From TMED26 sp002694075 (GTDB lineage Bacteria > Pseudomonadota > Alphaproteobacteria > Thalassobaculales > Thalassobaculaceae), in the NCBI GenBank assembly GCA_036160575.1, contig JAYYDT010000117.1, positions 1-14,891 on the forward strand: 14,891 nucleotides of DNA, in the 5' to 3' direction. The notes below the pieces were generated by a model that was not told the origin of the DNA, searched no databases, and saw only the letters and a program-made list of their open reading frames with translations. Shown here one piece after another: positions 7,554-14,741 of the stretch; within the stretch, counting starts at the first letter, position 1; every line of letters starts with the position of its first letter. The translations under genes were made by a program, and so were the position numbers.

Positions 7554-7755
7554 GATTGGAAGCCCCTCCCCAGCGAATATGTCTTTATTGTTGTCGATTA
7601 GCCTAGCAAGAGCCGATAGCCGGCTTTTGTTCCAGAAACGACCTCCTGCGCGGCGCATTGGCCTCTGCGCGCCACCGCTTGCGCCCGGCGTCACCACCGC
7701 TTAGGCTAATTGTCCCATCCGCGCGATCGCGCCGACGTATCAAAGGACATGTCCC
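7554..7755. promoter_or_regulatory. Divergent control region with symmetric TAGGCTAAT boxes
   Basis: This 202-bp spacer separates the DmdA-like gene from the nitronate-monooxygenase-like gene. ATTAGCCTA (7597-7605) and TAGGCTAAT (7702-7710) form a perfect 9-bp inverted pair. Read in each gene's direction, each is the same TAGGCTAAT sequence, lying 43 and 45 nt before the respective start codon. They may be paired activator sites or promoter elements of similar sequence. An AAAGGAC ribosome site precedes the rightward gene. No clear terminator or RNA gene is visible. Confidence 0.5.
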
Positions 7756-8721
7756 ATGAGCTTGCCGCCCTTGTTCGATAGCCTGCGCGTGCCTGTCGTC
7801 GCCGCGCCTTTGTTCATTATCTCCAATCCCGACCTGGTGATCGCCGAATGCAAGGCCGGTATTGTCGGGTCGTTTCCGTCGTTGAACGCCCGGCCGATTG
7901 AGATGCTTGACCAGTGGTTGACCCGCATCACCGAGGAATTGGACCGCTACAATCAGGAAAACCCGGACCAGCCGGCGGCCCCTTTCGCAGTCAACCAAAT
8001 CGTCCATCGTTCCAACGATCGTTTGTGGGAGGACGTCGAGCTTTGCGTGAAGCACAAGGTGCCCATCATTATCACCTCGCTCGGCGCTCGGCCGGAGTTG
8101 AACGAGGCGATCCACTCCTACGGCGGCATCGTCCTGCACGACATCATCAATAATCGCTTCGCCCACAAGGCGATTGAAAAAGGCGCCGACGGGCTCATCG
8201 CGGTGGCCGCCGGCGCCGGTGGCCATGCCGGGACCTTGTCGCCGTTCGCCCTGATCCAGGAAATCCGCGCTTGGTTCGATGGGCCGTTGTTGCTGTCCGG
8301 CTCAATCGCCAATGGCAACGCCATACTCGCGGCCCAGGCGATGGGCGCCGATCTCGCCTATATCGGTTCGCCCTTTATCGCCACCGAAGAAGCCAACGCC
8401 GCCGCCGCCTATAAAGAGATGATCGTCGAAGGCAGCGCCGATGACATCGTCTACAGCAATTTGTTCACCGGCGTGCACGGCAACTACCTGAAGCCGTCGA
8501 TCGTGGCCAGCGGCATGGACCCGGAGAACCTGCCGGAGAGCGACCCGTCGCAAATGAAATTCGGCTCGGGCGGAAGTTCCAAAAGCAAGGCGTGGAAAGA
8601 TATTTGGGGCAGCGGCCAAGGTATTGGCGCGGTTGAAGCGGTTGTGCCGGCCGCCGCGCGAGTCGCTGACTTGTCGGCCCAATATCAGGCCGCGCGCAGC
8701 CGCATGGGCCTGTCCGCGTAA
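7756..8721 (+). CDS. Nitronate monooxygenase (2-nitropropane dioxygenase)-like FMN protein
   Basis: This 321-residue protein has the TIM-barrel fold of the nitronate monooxygenase family. Recognisable parts are the N-terminal PVVAAPLFIISNPDLVIA segment, FAVNQIV (77-83), IITSLGARPE (105-114), the family motif around H157 in AAGAGGHAGT, LLLSGSIANG (178-187) and AYIGSPFIAT (201-210), the last two placed to bind FMN phosphate. H157 corresponds to the catalytic histidine of nitronate monooxygenases. Many relatives have unknown flavin-dependent substrates, and some enoyl reductases share the fold. AAAGGAC lies about 7 nt before the ATG. It is followed 44 nt later by a crotonase gene on the same strand, probably one transcript, which suggests action on a catabolic intermediate rather than simple nitronate detoxification. 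Confidence 0.88.
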   Translation: MSLPPLFDSLRVPVVAAPLFIISNPDLVIAECKAGIVGSFPSLNARPIEMLDQWLTRITEELDRYNQENPDQPAAPFAVNQIVHRSNDRLWEDVELCVKHKVPIIITSLGARPELNEAIHSYGGIVLHDIINNRFAHKAIEKGADGLIAVAAGAGGHAGTLSPFALIQEIRAWFDGPLLLSGSIANGNAILAAQAMGADLAYIGSPFIATEEANAAAAYKEMIVEGSADDIVYSNLFTGVHGNYLKPSIVASGMDPENLPESDPSQMKFGSGGSSKSKAWKDIWGSGQGIGAVEAVVPAAARVADLSAQYQAARSRMGLSA

Positions 8722-8729
8722 AACCAAAG

Positions 8730-8751
8730 CGCCCGCCCCAGCCGGCGGGCG
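8730..8751 (+). other. GC-rich hairpin between flavoprotein and crotonase genes
   Basis: CGCCCGCC (8730-8737) and GGCGGGCG (8744-8751) pair perfectly over 8 bp around the loop CCAGCC. The hairpin starts 8 bases after one stop codon and ends about 7 bases before the next gene's GGGAGA ribosome site. No U tract follows, so it more likely stabilises or tunes the transcript than terminates it. Confidence 0.4.
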
Positions 8752-8765
8752 ATGACAAGGGAGAA

Positions 8766-9587
8766 ATGTCGATGAGCACGAATTACGAAACCGGTACCGA
8801 GGACTTGGCGGCGCGGCTTGAAGGGGGCGTGCTGACCCTGACCATGAATCGGCCGGACCGGCGCAACGCCCTGTCGCGGGAGATGTTGGCGGCGATGGCC
8901 GACTGTCTGGCACGGGCCGAGACCGACGCCGAGGTGCGGGTGATCGTGCTGACCGGGGCCGGCGGCGCCTTTTGCGCCGGCGGTGACGTGAAGCGCATGG
9001 CCGCCGGCGGCGGCGAAGAGGTCGATATCGACACCGCCATCCACCGCCAGCGGATAAGTCAACGGGCAACCTCGGGCATGCTCTATAGCATGCCCAAGCC
9101 GACCATCGCCGCCCTGCCGGGGGCGGCGGCCGGCGCCGGGTTTTCGCTGGCGCTCGCCTGTGATCTCAGGATCGCCGCCGACACCGCCTTTTTAACCACC
9201 GCGTTCGCGCGGGTCGGCTTCAGCGGCGATTATGGCGGAACCTTTTTCCTGACCCGCCTGTTGGGCGCCGCCAAAGCGCGCGAACTCTACCTGCTGTCGG
9301 ACCGTGTGGCGGCTGACGAGGCGGCGCGCCTGGGCCTGGTCAACTTTGTCGTGCCCGCCGACAAGCTGGCCGCCGAGACCGACGCGCTCGCCGCCCGGCT
9401 GGCCGCCGGACCGCCGATCGCCTACCGCTATATGAAGGAAAATCTCAATCGCGCGGTGAATGGCGAAATGGCCGACTGTTTGGACCTGGAAGTGACCCAC
9501 CATGTCCACACCGGCAAGACCGAGGATCATCGCAACGCCGCCCAAGCCTTCGTCGAAAAACGCGCGCCGGTGTTCAAAGGGCGTTAA
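8766..9587 (+). CDS. Enoyl-CoA hydratase/isomerase (crotonase) family protein with GDYGG active-site variant
   Basis: This 273-residue crotonase-fold protein has oxyanion-hole segments GGAFCAGGDVKRM (67-79) and PGAAAGAGFSLALACDLR (118-135). By eye alignment with rat enoyl-CoA hydratase, the first catalytic glutamate position is F147, the second is retained as E173 (ARELYLL), and D155 lies in the FSGDYGGT motif. That combination is seen in isomerase-like and other divergent crotonases. The start at 8766 has GGGAGA immediately upstream; an ATG at 8772 is almost as plausible and loses two residues. It follows the flavoprotein gene on the same strand. Its TAA overlaps the TAA of the convergent LysR gene within the shared bases TTAA. 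The CoA substrate is unknown. Confidence 0.9.
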   Translation: MSMSTNYETGTEDLAARLEGGVLTLTMNRPDRRNALSREMLAAMADCLARAETDAEVRVIVLTGAGGAFCAGGDVKRMAAGGGEEVDIDTAIHRQRISQRATSGMLYSMPKPTIAALPGAAAGAGFSLALACDLRIAADTAFLTTAFARVGFSGDYGGTFFLTRLLGAAKARELYLLSDRVAADEAARLGLVNFVVPADKLAAETDALAARLAAGPPIAYRYMKENLNRAVNGEMADCLDLEVTHHVHTGKTEDHRNAAQAFVEKRAPVFKGR

Positions 9588-10483
9588 GCCGCCGCGCGGG
9601 CGGCGTCGCGGGCCACCTCGTCAAAGACCCAGTCACGGAACGCCTTGACCTTGGGCCGGGCGACATGGGTTGGCGGACAGACGAGGTAGTAGGCGAATTC
9701 TGCCTTCAGCGACAGGTTGAAAGGTTTGACCAACCGGCCGGCGGCCAGGTCGTCGGCGACCATGATGCTGCGTCCCAGCGCCACCCCGAGCCCGTCGATG
9801 GCGGCGTCGAACACCATATTGGAATGGGAAAATCCCAGGCTGCGGCCGGGTGCCACGGTGACACCGGCATGCTCCAACCACATCTGCCAACCCCCGCGCA
9901 TTTGATCGTGGAGCAAGGTGTGATGGGCCAGGTCCGCGGGCGTTTTAAGCGGATGTGGACCGCTTAGAAGCCGCGGCGCGCAGACCACGAAAAACTCTTC
10001 GGTCAGGAATTTCTCATAATGCAAATCACGCCAGGCGCCGTGGCTATAGCGGATCGCCAGGTCAACCTCGCTTTGCGCGAAATCCACCAAGCTGTCCTCG
10101 GCGGCGATGCGGACACTGATGTCGGGATGGCGATCGGCGAACCGGCCCAACCGCGGGACCAGCCATTTGGCGGCGAAACTGGCGAGGGCAGAGATGGTCA
10201 GAATACCCGCCTGGTCGCGCCGTAACAGGTCGCGGGTGGCCCGGTCAATCGCGTCGAGGGCGCCGGTCAGCGCCGGCAGGTAGGCCTGCCCGGCGTCGGT
10301 CAGCAAAACGCCGCGGGTTTGGCGCCGGAACAAGGTCACGCCCAACCATTCCTCCAAGGCTTTGATTTGGTGACTGACGGCCGCCTGGGTGACATGCAGC
10401 TCATCGGCGGCGCGGGTGAAGCTGAGGTGGCGGGCGGCCGCTTCGAAGGTCCGCACAGCTTTCAGGGGGGAAAGACGGCGCAT
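9584..10483 (-). CDS. LysR-family transcriptional regulator, GcvA-like
   Basis: This 299-residue protein opens with MRRLSPLKAVRTFEAAARHL, the typical start of GcvA-type LysR proteins. A winged helix-turn-helix lies at residues 5-64 (FTRAADELHVTQAAVSHQIK, then LGVTLFRR). The effector-binding domain fills about residues 92-295 (LTISALASFAAKWLVPRL onward). E. coli GcvA controls gcvTHP and is described as recognising CTAAT; relatives control many other pathways. Here the gene lies next to a catabolic cluster that includes a GcvT-related enzyme and is convergent with a crotonase gene. It diverges from the DUF1127 gene, and CTAAT (10496-10500) lies just upstream of its own start, fitting autoregulation. 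Its targets are inferred only. Confidence 0.93.
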   Translation of the reverse strand: MRRLSPLKAVRTFEAAARHLSFTRAADELHVTQAAVSHQIKALEEWLGVTLFRRQTRGVLLTDAGQAYLPALTGALDAIDRATRDLLRRDQAGILTISALASFAAKWLVPRLGRFADRHPDISVRIAAEDSLVDFAQSEVDLAIRYSHGAWRDLHYEKFLTEEFFVVCAPRLLSGPHPLKTPADLAHHTLLHDQMRGGWQMWLEHAGVTVAPGRSLGFSHSNMVFDAAIDGLGVALGRSIMVADDLAAGRLVKPFNLSLKAEFAYYLVCPPTHVARPKVKAFRDWVFDEVARDAARAAA

Positions 10484-10644
10484 GGCGATTTTGCTCTAAT
10501 TTTTCTTATTTATTGCATGAAATCATATCGTTTGTGGGGGGGTGATTTTCAATCTTAAATTCATGCAAAGGTTGTTTTTGGGCGCTGTCTTTGACCGGAG
10601 TGTCAACACCGGGACCAAGCGCCGATGAAATGGAGGATCAGAAA
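10484..10644. promoter_or_regulatory. AT-rich divergent control region between LysR and DUF1127 genes
   Basis: The region contains CTAAT (10496-10500) and a perfect 9-bp inverted pair, TTGCATGAA (10513-10521) and TTCATGCAA (10560-10568), with centres 47 bp apart. A possible rightward promoter, TTGTGG (10532-10537) and TTAAAT (10555-10560) with 17-bp spacing, lies between and against the half-sites. Such a layout would suit a looping repressor or two bound dimers. TTGAC (10591-10595) and GTCAA (10602-10606) could form a small hairpin in the leader of the DUF1127 gene. Confidence 0.4.
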
Positions 10645-10887
10645 ATGAACAGCATGATTTCTGTGCCTTACAGGCCTATTCACTTCGTGGAATACCGGTT
10701 GCGGGGACCACGCCGCCGGCGCACCGCGCAAACGTTTGACGCTGTGTTGCGGGTGATGGACACCTGGCGCCAGCGCATTTCAGACCGTGATCATCTGGCC
10801 GAAATGGATAAAAAAATGTTGGCCGACACGGGAATTTCGCCGGCCGCCGCGTGGGCCGAGGCGGCGAAGCCGTTTTGGCGGGCCTAA
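10645..10887 (+). CDS. DUF1127 domain small protein
   Basis: This basic 80-residue protein carries a C-terminal DUF1127 domain. The pattern is W41-RQRISDRDHLAEMDKKMLADTG (residues 41-63), then ISPAAAWAEAAKPFWRA. DUF1127 proteins are abundant in Alphaproteobacteria; a few affect RNA handling, phosphate or carbon metabolism and stress responses, but most are unstudied. The arginine-rich stretch GPRRRR (21-26) could contact nucleic acid, which is inference. The ATG at 10645 is chosen because GGAGG lies about 8 nt upstream; a TTG at 10591 in frame has no comparable site. It precedes fliI by 59 nt, but a separate promoter-like sequence lies between, so shared function is not implied. Confidence 0.85.
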   Translation: MNSMISVPYRPIHFVEYRLRGPRRRRTAQTFDAVLRVMDTWRQRISDRDHLAEMDKKMLADTGISPAAAWAEAAKPFWRA

Positions 10888-10911
10888 GCCTGCCCGTCGA
10901 GGCGTGTTTCC

Positions 10912-10920
10912 TGCTATACT
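10912..10920 (+). promoter_or_regulatory. Extended -10 promoter element before fliI
   Basis: TGCTATACT (10912-10920) closely matches the extended -10 form TGnTATAAT and lies 26 nt before the fliI ATG. No good -35 hexamer is seen 16-18 bp upstream, as is common for extended -10 promoters. Only a housekeeping-type signal is apparent. Confidence 0.45.
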
Positions 10921-10946
10921 GCGACCCGTCTAGTCCGGGAGAGAGT

Positions 10947-12311
10947 ATGCCGTCCAACTTGCATTACGCCGCCGCCGAGATTGATCGGATCGCCGCGTTC
11001 CGCCTTTATGGCCGCGTGACCGGTGTGCTGGGCATGATGGTTGAGATCGGCGGGGTCGAACGCGCGCTGTCGATTGGCGACCGAATTTTCCTGCGCGCCC
11101 GCGATGGCGCACGGGTCGCATGCGAGGTCGTCGGTTTCAAGGACGGCCGCGCCCAGGCCATGCCCTTTGGCGCGCTGGAGGGCATTGGCATCGGCAGCCG
11201 GGCGGAAATCTCCGAGGCCGCCGCCGCCGCCCATCCCGACGTCAGTTGGCTGGGACGGGTGATCAACGCCTTGGGCGAGCCGATTGACGGCAAGGGGCCC
11301 CTGGGGCCGGGTGGCCGCGCCTATGCCCTGCGGGCGCAGGCGCCGAAAGCCCATTTGCGCAACCGCGTCGGCCCCAAGATCGATGTCGGGGTGCGTTCCA
11401 TCAACACCTTTTTGTCGATTTGCCGGGGCCAGCGGATGGGCATTTTCGCCGGCTCCGGCGTCGGCAAGTCGATTATGATGTCGATGTTGGCCCGTTTCAC
11501 CGAGGCCGATGTCAGTGTCATCGGCCTGGTCGGCGAACGTGGCCGGGAGGTCCAGGAGTTTATCCAGGAATATCTTGGTGAGGCGGGCTTGGCGCGCAGC
11601 GTGGTGGTGGTCGCGACTTCCGATGAATCGCCCTTGATGCGCCGCCAGGCGGCTCACATGACCTTAACCGTCAGTGAGTATTTCCGCGACCAGGGCAAGG
11701 ATGTGCTGTGCCTGATGGACAGCGTCACGCGCTTCGCCATGGCCCAACGCGAGATTGGCCTGGCCGCCGGCGAGCCGCCGGCCTCCAAAGGCTACACCCC
11801 GACGGTCTTCGCCGAATTGCCGAAACTGTTGGAGCGCGCCGGCCCCGGTACCGCTGGCCAGGGCAGCATCACCGGCTTGTTCAGTGTCCTGGTCGAGGGC
11901 GATGACCATAACGAACCGATCGCCGATGCGGTGCGCAGCATTCTGGATGGCCATGTGGTGCTGGAGCGCGGCATCGCCGACCGTGGCCGCTACCCGGCGA
12001 TCAATATTCTACGCAGCATTTCGCGGATGATGCCGGATTGTAACAGCCCCGAGGAAAACCAATTGATCGGCCAGGCCCGCAAGTTGATGGCGGCTTATGA
12101 CGACATGGCCGATATGATCCGATTGGGTGCCTACCGTCGCGGCAGCGATCCCGACGTCGACCAGGCGATCCATTATCATCCGGCTTTGGAAGCCTTTTTG
12201 TCCCAAGGCAAGGATGAACATGCGCCGTTGGCCGACGGTTACCGGCAACTGCACGAGATCCTGGCGGCGCCAAGTGCCGAGGAAGCCAACCCACCGCCGG
12301 AAGAAGACTAA
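10947..12311 (+). CDS. fliI: Flagellum-specific type III export ATPase FliI
   Basis: This 454-residue protein matches FliI in length and in F1-ATPase-beta-like motifs. They include Walker A AGSGVGKS (168-175), GERGREV with the likely catalytic E197 (196-202), Walker B VLCLMD (253-258) followed by SVTRFAMAQREIG, and PPASKGYTPTVFAELPKL (277-294), which is typical of type III secretion ATPases. FliI hexamers at the cytoplasmic base of the flagellar basal body energise export of flagellar subunits. The ATG at 10947 has GGGAGAGAG directly upstream; the frame opens earlier at 10851 but overlaps the DUF1127 gene. fliJ follows after 3 nt. The residues seen argue for FliI rather than the virulence ATPase SctN, because no injectisome genes are present, although only two export genes are visible. 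Confidence 0.95.
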   Translation: MPSNLHYAAAEIDRIAAFRLYGRVTGVLGMMVEIGGVERALSIGDRIFLRARDGARVACEVVGFKDGRAQAMPFGALEGIGIGSRAEISEAAAAAHPDVSWLGRVINALGEPIDGKGPLGPGGRAYALRAQAPKAHLRNRVGPKIDVGVRSINTFLSICRGQRMGIFAGSGVGKSIMMSMLARFTEADVSVIGLVGERGREVQEFIQEYLGEAGLARSVVVVATSDESPLMRRQAAHMTLTVSEYFRDQGKDVLCLMDSVTRFAMAQREIGLAAGEPPASKGYTPTVFAELPKLLERAGPGTAGQGSITGLFSVLVEGDDHNEPIADAVRSILDGHVVLERGIADRGRYPAINILRSISRMMPDCNSPEENQLIGQARKLMAAYDDMADMIRLGAYRRGSDPDVDQAIHYHPALEAFLSQGKDEHAPLADGYRQLHEILAAPSAEEANPPPEED

Positions 12312-12314
12312 GCC

Positions 12315-12740
12315 ATGTCGAAACTTGACAGTTTGATCCGCTTACATGAGCGCACCCTCGACGAGGCGCGGCGCGAATTGGGTCGGGCGGAGGCGGCGGT
12401 GGCGTCGGCGGCCGCGGCGATTGACGCGCTGGAAGCTGAAATCAAAGCCGAGCAAGCCGCCGCCGGCGCCGATCTAACCGGGCAATTCGGCTATGCCAAT
12501 TACGCCCGCCAAGCGATTGCGCGCCGCGCCGAATTGCACACCGCCCATCAACAGGCCGAGGTCGCGCGCGAACAGGTGCGCGAGAAAGTGGCGGTCGCCT
12601 TTGCCGAGCTTAAAAAGTTCGAGATCACCGCCGAACGGCGCGCGGCCCTGGCCCAACAAGAAGAAAATCGTCGTCTGCAAGGCGAACTGGACGAAATCGC
12701 CCAGCAGCAGGACCGCCAGAAACAGGCGCGCGGCGCCTAG
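12315..12740 (+). CDS. fliJ: Flagellar export protein FliJ
   Basis: This 141-residue protein is almost wholly predicted coiled coil, rich in Ala, Glu, Gln and Arg, with two long helical parts (about 1-50 and 62-138) as in FliJ. FliJ resembles the gamma subunit of F1-ATPase, binds the FliI ring and links it to the export gate FlhA. Its ATG is 3 nt after the fliI stop, and ribosome-binding purines (GGAAGAAGA) lie in the fliI 3' end, so the two are co-transcribed. Sequence identity in FliJ is low, so the call rests on size, composition and position after fliI. A 107-bp part of the gene (12547-12653) is repeated exactly at the right edge of the window. The stop lies 36 nt from the stop of a convergent gene. 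Confidence 0.9.
   Translation: MSKLDSLIRLHERTLDEARRELGRAEAAVASAAAAIDALEAEIKAEQAAAGADLTGQFGYANYARQAIARRAELHTAHQQAEVAREQVREKVAVAFAELKKFEITAERRAALAQQEENRRLQGELDEIAQQQDRQKQARGA
12547..12653 (+). repeat. Direct repeat, left copy (inside fliJ)
   Basis: These 107 bases match 14785-14891 exactly, in the same orientation and codon frame, at an offset of 2238 bases. The base before the repeat differs (C at 12546, A at 14784). The repeat may extend beyond the right edge of the window, so 107 bp is a minimum. Confidence 0.97.
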
Positions 12741-12776
12741 CGCGAGCGCAGCAAGCCGTCGACCAGGGTCTGGACG

Positions 12777-14507
12777 TCAACCGCCGCCGCGGTGCTCGGA
12801 TGGCGGGTCGTCGCGGACGATCAGATCGGCGGTCAATGCGGTTAGAACTGGCGACCAATCCAAATAACCGGTTTGCCGGTAAAGGCGGGCGGACGGATAC
12901 CAAGGCGTAGTTTTGCCATCCGCCAGCCACCGCCAATCGGTATCCGGGCCGAGTAAAACGCAGACGTCCTTGGCCAAGCCACCGGCCAAATCAGCAGTAA
13001 CATTGGCGATGGTAATAATATGGTCACAGGCCGAAACTGTTGCCGCCAATCCGTCGATATCATTGAAATTATCGATTTCCGGCAAATCAATAATTTCCCG
13101 GCCAGTCGCTGCCTTAACCGCAGCAATCTCCTCACGTGTGTCACCATATTGCAAATTTACCAAGACCGTGTTGTCGGACGGCAAGCTTGACACTAAACGC
13201 GCCGGATCAATCGATTTATTCAAGCGGGTCAAACTTCCGCTGCGCCAACTAAGCCCGAAAATTGGCGCCTGCCCATTGCCTAGCCGGGCACGTATGGCCG
13301 TTGTCCGTGCGGAGTCGGCCTCAAGAAATGGCGAGGGCGCGGCCCGAATTTGTGTCAGGTTAGCGCGCAGAAGTTGACACAGATGCCCCATCGGAAGGTG
13401 TTTGTCATAGGTCGCCGGGTCAACCTCCACGTTGAATGGATGAAAAACGACCCCGGGGGGTGCTGAACGAGACAAAAGCGGGATTAAGCGGGCATCGACG
13501 CTGACGATTAAATGGTCACATTGGCTATGCAGTTCCGTAATCATAGAACTGAAAATTAACGCCTCACCTACCCCTTGTTCAGCCCAAATCAATAGGCGTC
13601 CTGGCGCGCCTCGTTGCCACAGAGGTTTTGGTAAGTTGGGCCACGGCCTTTGGCGTGAGGTAAGCCGCCAACGCGCCTCATAAAGCTGCCAGCCCTCTTG
13701 AAAATTGCCGCTTTTCAACAATGCTAGGGCTTTGTTCCAAGACGCTTCGGCGTATGTCGGGTTGATTACTAGCGCTCGGTCAAACTGCACGACTGCCGGC
13801 GCTAACTGTCCGGCTGCCTTCAATGCGGTGCCATGGTTGAAATGGCCCTCGCCGTCATCGGGCGCCAACATCAGGGCACGCCGGCAATGATTAACGGCGG
13901 CCGCAGCTTGCCCGACCTTAATCAGTGCGCCAGCGCGGTTTTTATAAGCTTCTACAATTTGTGTGGTCACCAACGCATGCTTGAAAAGTCTCAGTGCATT
14001 GTAGTGTTGCCCAGTGTTTTGATACAGCAATGCGAGATTATTGTAGGCTGATGTTAAATTCGGATTGGCCGCCAACGCGCGTATATGAAAGCACTGTGCC
14101 ACATTGTTCCGGCCAGCCTTCTCAAGGCACAGTGCTAACGCATCAAGGGCCAGGGCATGAAGTGGCGTAAGGGTGATCACGCGCCGGTAACCAAGCTCGG
14201 CGGCCGCCAGTTTGCCTTCAGTTTTAGCAACATCAGCAAGGTTTAGATAATTCTCTGCGTCGCTTGGCGCCAATAATCTTTGACGGCGCCAATAGTTAGT
14301 TGCCTTTTGTACTCTCCCTAATCGCAAGGCGACGGCACCGAGAATGAACCAAATTGATGCTGTTGCCGGAAACTGCCGCGCCAGTACCGCTGACTTGGCC
14401 AACACCAGATCCAAGCTGCCACGCTGAAAAAGTTGGGAGATTTCCGCCACGGCCGCCGGAGGCACGACAGATGTTCGTGGGGCAATCGAAGACGGTCTGT
14501 TGGTCAT
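12777..14507 (-). CDS. TPR protein with C-terminal glycosyltransferase-like domain
   Basis: This 576-residue protein has tetratricopeptide repeats over about residues 20-290; clear units include YNNLALLYQNTGQHYNALRL (155-174) and GHFNHGTALKAAGQLAPAVV (221-240). A C-terminal GT-B/heptosyltransferase-like domain spans about 300-560, with LLIWAEQGVGEALIFSSM, FGLSWRSGSL (417-426), ACDHIITIANVTADLAGGLA (493-512) and GPDTDWRW (520-527). Similar TPR-glycosyltransferase proteins occur beside flagellar and polysaccharide genes and may glycosylate surface proteins, possibly flagellin; that role is inferred. The ATG at 14507 has a GGGGG tract about 8 nt upstream; an in-frame TTG at 14528 is less likely. 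The gene is clearly lower in G+C than its neighbours and lies between fliJ and a partial fliJ copy, suggesting lateral acquisition. Confidence 0.83.
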   Translation of the reverse strand: MTNRPSSIAPRTSVVPPAAVAEISQLFQRGSLDLVLAKSAVLARQFPATASIWFILGAVALRLGRVQKATNYWRRQRLLAPSDAENYLNLADVAKTEGKLAAAELGYRRVITLTPLHALALDALALCLEKAGRNNVAQCFHIRALAANPNLTSAYNNLALLYQNTGQHYNALRLFKHALVTTQIVEAYKNRAGALIKVGQAAAAVNHCRRALMLAPDDGEGHFNHGTALKAAGQLAPAVVQFDRALVINPTYAEASWNKALALLKSGNFQEGWQLYEARWRLTSRQRPWPNLPKPLWQRGAPGRLLIWAEQGVGEALIFSSMITELHSQCDHLIVSVDARLIPLLSRSAPPGVVFHPFNVEVDPATYDKHLPMGHLCQLLRANLTQIRAAPSPFLEADSARTTAIRARLGNGQAPIFGLSWRSGSLTRLNKSIDPARLVSSLPSDNTVLVNLQYGDTREEIAAVKAATGREIIDLPEIDNFNDIDGLAATVSACDHIITIANVTADLAGGLAKDVCVLLGPDTDWRWLADGKTTPWYPSARLYRQTGYLDWSPVLTALTADLIVRDDPPSEHRGGG

Positions 14508-14741
14508 TGTGAGCCCCCAAGCAGCCAAAAAAAGGCCGCGCTCATATTATTTCCGGACACTAAAATGCCCATAGGACCAATCTACCTTTCGAGACGCTGC
14601 CTGACATGGTGTCTAGAGTACATCGCGAATATTGTATGTTAGCGTCACGAAAAAAAGTAGATGCAATAAAAGAACTAAGAGCCAAAGTTTTAGCATTTTT
14701 TGATAAGGCGACACATGCCGTGAGCCATCTGTTTGGGCTCC
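14508..14741. other. AT-rich spacer upstream of the TPR gene
   Basis: This segment is much lower in G+C than the catabolic and flagellar regions. It must hold the leftward promoter of the TPR gene; a TAATAT-like -10 near 14540-14550 on the minus strand is possible, without a clear -35. It also holds a short plus-strand open frame (14606-14752). I see no tRNA, no insertion-sequence ends and no convincing terminator. Confidence 0.4.

Noticed and set aside
7745..7754. Perfect 10-bp palindrome GGACATGTCC before the flavoprotein gene
   Set aside because: It coincides with the ribosome-binding site and start region. Such short symmetry is frequent by chance, and no matching site was seen at other promoters.
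983..9587. Complete DMSP demethylation pathway (DmdABCD)
   Set aside because: No acyl-CoA dehydrogenase (DmdC) is present, the ligase N-terminus does not resemble DmdB, and the crotonases cannot be assigned to DmdD by sequence alone.
10914..11657. 247-codon minus-strand open frame
   Set aside because: Antisense to fliI, which has all expected ATPase motifs.
14433..14642. 69-codon plus-strand open frame
   Set aside because: Its first half is antisense to the 5' end of the TPR gene, and its end shows no family resemblance or ribosome site.
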